Shown: one piece after another, positions 62,265 through 64,000 of the stretch
Layout of the letters: each line of letters starts with the position of its first letter
How positions within the stretch are numbered: the first letter of the stretch is position 1
DNA from: Novosphingobium percolationis
GTDB taxonomy: Bacteria; Pseudomonadota; Alphaproteobacteria; Sphingomonadales; Sphingomonadaceae
DNA: 64,000 bases
Assembly (NCBI RefSeq): GCF_020179425.1
Contig: NZ_JAILYM010000001.1
Location: forward strand, 868,001-932,000
Direction of reading: 5' to 3'
Notes under the pieces: generated by a model
What the model was told of the DNA's origin: nothing
What the model saw: only the letters and a program-made list of their open reading frames with translations
Databases searched by the model: none
Made by a program: the position numbers and the translations under genes

Positions 62265-62447
62265 ATGCGAATCGACACCGACACGATTGCCCAGGCAATC
62301 CTGAGCGCGCCGGGATGGGCGCGGGTAGGCATTACCGCCCCCGATGAACATCTGCGTCATGACGCAGCCCGCGAACTGGCGTGCGCCATTCTCGGCACTG
62401 ACCCGAAGCCACGCTGGCTCGACGAGCAGTTGAAGCTCTCGTTGTGA
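62265..62447 (+). CDS. Small hypothetical protein (60 aa)
   Basis: A 60-aa protein (MRIDTDTIAQAILSAPGWAR, then DAARELACAILG) that is helical and soluble. It is divergent from the SRAP gene and directly followed by a zinc-ribbon-like gene. Such small proteins are frequent in sphingomonad mobile elements; I cannot assign a function. Start ATG 62265 is preferred over the longer frame from 62022 because that one runs antisense into the SRAP gene. Confidence 0.62.
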   Translation: MRIDTDTIAQAILSAPGWARVGITAPDEHLRHDAARELACAILGTDPKPRWLDEQLKLSL

Positions 62448-62448
62448 T

Positions 62449-62778
62449 GTGGTGCGCTGGACTGCCCAAGGCACGCATCAGGCCACCTGCATTTTCGAGG
62501 CAGCCTGCTTTCATCAGGCGATAAGGCCAGTCTGCCGATGTGGCCACGGCTCGTCGTTCAATCCTCATGGGTTGTGGTGGCTGTTCACCTGCCGCCACTG
62601 GGATGATCGCTTTTCTGCCGCGCGGGTGCGGTTCTGGTGCCGCCTTTGCGCTCTCAGGACTCGCAAGAAAGTCACGCCCACGCGGATCGAAACCCCATCG
62701 ATTTCCGCAGCGGACCTGATCCTGCCCTGGCCCGACGAGCGCGAATGGAAGCGGGCCGTCCGGCGCTTCCGGGCGTAA
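62449..62778 (+). CDS. Hypothetical protein with Cys pairs
   Basis: A 109-aa frame starting at GTG 62449. It shows CRCGHGSSFNP and FWCRLCALRTRKK, so a zinc-ribbon or similar metal site is possible, plus several Trp/His residues (WWLFTCRHWDDRF). It ends with a WPDEREWKRAVRRFRA helix, 2 bp before the convergent relaxase stop. No family is recognised. Confidence 0.5.
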   Translation: MVRWTAQGTHQATCIFEAACFHQAIRPVCRCGHGSSFNPHGLWWLFTCRHWDDRFSAARVRFWCRLCALRTRKKVTPTRIETPSISAADLILPWPDEREWKRAVRRFRA

Positions 62779-62780
62779 GG

Positions 62781-64000
62781 TCAGAGGCCGATCTCGAATG
62801 GCCTGACGATCGAACGATCCCGTTCCGGCGCTTCCCGGACAGGGTCGGCCACCTGACCTTTGGCGAGCCCCGTGGCGGCAGCATTGCGCAGGAGATCGAC
62901 CGTCTCCAGAGCCGAGCGCTTCATCCCGGTATTCTTCTCCACCGCAGTCTGGAGGCGATCGGCATTGTCGACAAAGAGCGTCAGACCGTCACGGAGCCGG
63001 GTGATGGTGACGAGGAAGGTCTGCTGGTTGGAAAGGTTGCGCTCGCGGCTGTCCATGACGGCAATGCCGCGATCCGAGGTCAGACCCTGCGCCATATGGG
63101 CATTGAGCGCATAGGCAAGGTCCATCCGCCGCAACATGGGATCGCTGCGCTTCAGTTCGTGCTCGGCGCCGGTCGACGTCACCAGTCGTACACGATCCTT
63201 GTCGACATCGAGAATGCGCGCCTGATCGGCATTGAGCAGGCCGCGCCGGTGATCGGTGTCGGTCCAGCGAATGCGATCACCGGAATGAATCTCGAGCGGC
63301 TTGACCTCGAACAGGCGCAAGACATCGCCTTGCGGCCGAAGCCTGCCCGGTCGGAACGCGACCTTTTCACCGCGCCTGTTTTCCAGAACCAGGCGCTCGC
63401 GCGACACATCGACCTCGGCGACGCGATAGCTACCACGCCCCAGCCCTTGCGTGCGCTGGCGCTGGTCGAACTCGACGACCATGCCCGGCGCATAGCTGCG
63501 GGCGTAGCGGAGTTCCTCGCGCGTCATATTGACCCGCGACAGAACCTCGAGCGCCATCGCCTCGCGCCCGAGTTCACCGTTGGCCTTGAGCCCTGTCTGG
63601 ACGGCAGCATTGACGTCGCTGCGCAGCGCCCGGCCAGAAGCATAGATCGCGGTACGATCCCGCTCATCGGGCGACAGCGCAAGCCACGCCGCCGAAGCTG
63701 CGATAGCCGCCCCTTCAGGAACCTCGACGACATTGTCGCCCAGGAACCGCAAGGCTTCCTCGATTGCTCCGCCTTGCGCGGCCGACTGGGCGTCGCTCAG
63801 AGCCTTGTCTCGCCCGCGCAGGTTGAGGTTCATGACCGCCGTTTCGACACCGCCGCGCTGCATCACATCGAAGGGCTTGCCGGCATCGACTGCCCCCAGC
63901 TGTTTGCGATCGCCGATGCTGGCGAAGCGTTCGAGCTCGAGAAGGTTGGCAAGACGCACGAGCTTGTCCTTGTCGGCATTGCCGACCATCGACGCCTCGT
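62781..64000 (-). CDS. traI: TraI/MobF relaxase-helicase, C-terminal part
   Basis: Partial gene running off the right edge. The visible ~406 residues are the second helicase core and tail of a TraI-type conjugative relaxase: DEASMVGN (Walker B, at the window edge), SIGDRKQLGAVDAGKPF (motif III), then a ~60-residue beta-rich insert (LLNADQARILDVDKDRVRL), and MAQGLTSDRGIAVMDSRERN with a final TITRLRDGLTLFVDN (motifs V and VI). TraI nicks oriT and unwinds the transferred strand. The relaxase Tyr domain and traD are expected beyond 64000. It shows that the element continues to the right. Confidence 0.92.
   Translation of the reverse strand, partial: EASMVGNADKDKLVRLANLLELERFASIGDRKQLGAVDAGKPFDVMQRGGVETAVMNLNLRGRDKALSDAQSAAQGGAIEEALRFLGDNVVEVPEGAAIAASAAWLALSPDERDRTAIYASGRALRSDVNAAVQTGLKANGELGREAMALEVLSRVNMTREELRYARSYAPGMVVEFDQRQRTQGLGRGSYRVAEVDVSRERLVLENRRGEKVAFRPGRLRPQGDVLRLFEVKPLEIHSGDRIRWTDTDHRRGLLNADQARILDVDKDRVRLVTSTGAEHELKRSDPMLRRMDLAYALNAHMAQGLTSDRGIAVMDSRERNLSNQQTFLVTITRLRDGLTLFVDNADRLQTAVEKNTGMKRSALETVDLLRNAAATGLAKGQVADPVREAPERDRSIVRPFEIGL

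Overview
The window looks like a high-GC alphaproteobacterial chromosome, most likely a sphingomonad (Novosphingobium/Sphingobium type). This is judged from codon use, the leuA/ilvC biosynthesis genes and an F-type conjugation operon in the gene order known from sphingomonad plasmids. No database search was possible, so the taxonomy is inference.

Positions 1-12336 are core chromosome: the end of ilvC, an I78-inhibitor lipoprotein, a YceI protein, an epoxide hydrolase, leuA, an amidohydrolase, a nitronate monooxygenase, an AHH nuclease with an overlapping upstream partner, a flavodoxin-like protein, a secreted or anchored hypothetical, recJ, and two tandem tRNA-Glu genes (anticodons TTC then CTC). 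The second tRNA is the likely attachment site of an integrative conjugative element (ICE). From its 3' end to the right edge, almost everything is mobile-element or cargo type.

Positions 12337-33542 are the transfer module. It opens with an AlpA-like regulator and an HTH regulator (minus strand). A regulatory gap with four 11-bp direct repeats follows. Then comes an almost gapless operon: traA-L-E-K-B, a dsbC-like gene, traV-C, a membrane protein, trbI, an S26 peptidase, traW-U, trbC, traN-F-H-G. A small antisense membrane protein, an HU-type protein and an S24 repressor close the module. The matching MobF relaxase/helicase (traI) runs off the right edge at 62781-64000, so element DNA brackets all of 33.5-62.8 kb.

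Positions 33781-56973 are a defence island. On the minus strand lie a three-gene Mre11/Rad50-like operon, a small orphan ORF, an N-terminally truncated WYL regulator and a complete type I Zorya system (zorABCD). Divergent from it, sharing a 192-bp intergenic region, is a three-gene TerB / ATPase / Lhr-like helicase operon matching Shango (sngABC). Next is a 1323-aa minus-strand protein with an Mrr-like nuclease N-terminus, a long helical-repeat middle and a possible PIN-like C-terminus. The best candidates for undescribed systems are this nuclease-TPR-PIN protein and the Mre11/Rad50/190-aa operon.

Positions 57614-62778 hold an IS91-type transposase plus tyrosine recombinase pair, a ParDE-type toxin-antitoxin pair with a palindromic operator candidate, a YHYH/excalibur secreted protein, a thermonuclease, an SRAP (YedK) protein and two small ORFs. 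The ICE integrase and second attachment site are not in view and should lie to the right.
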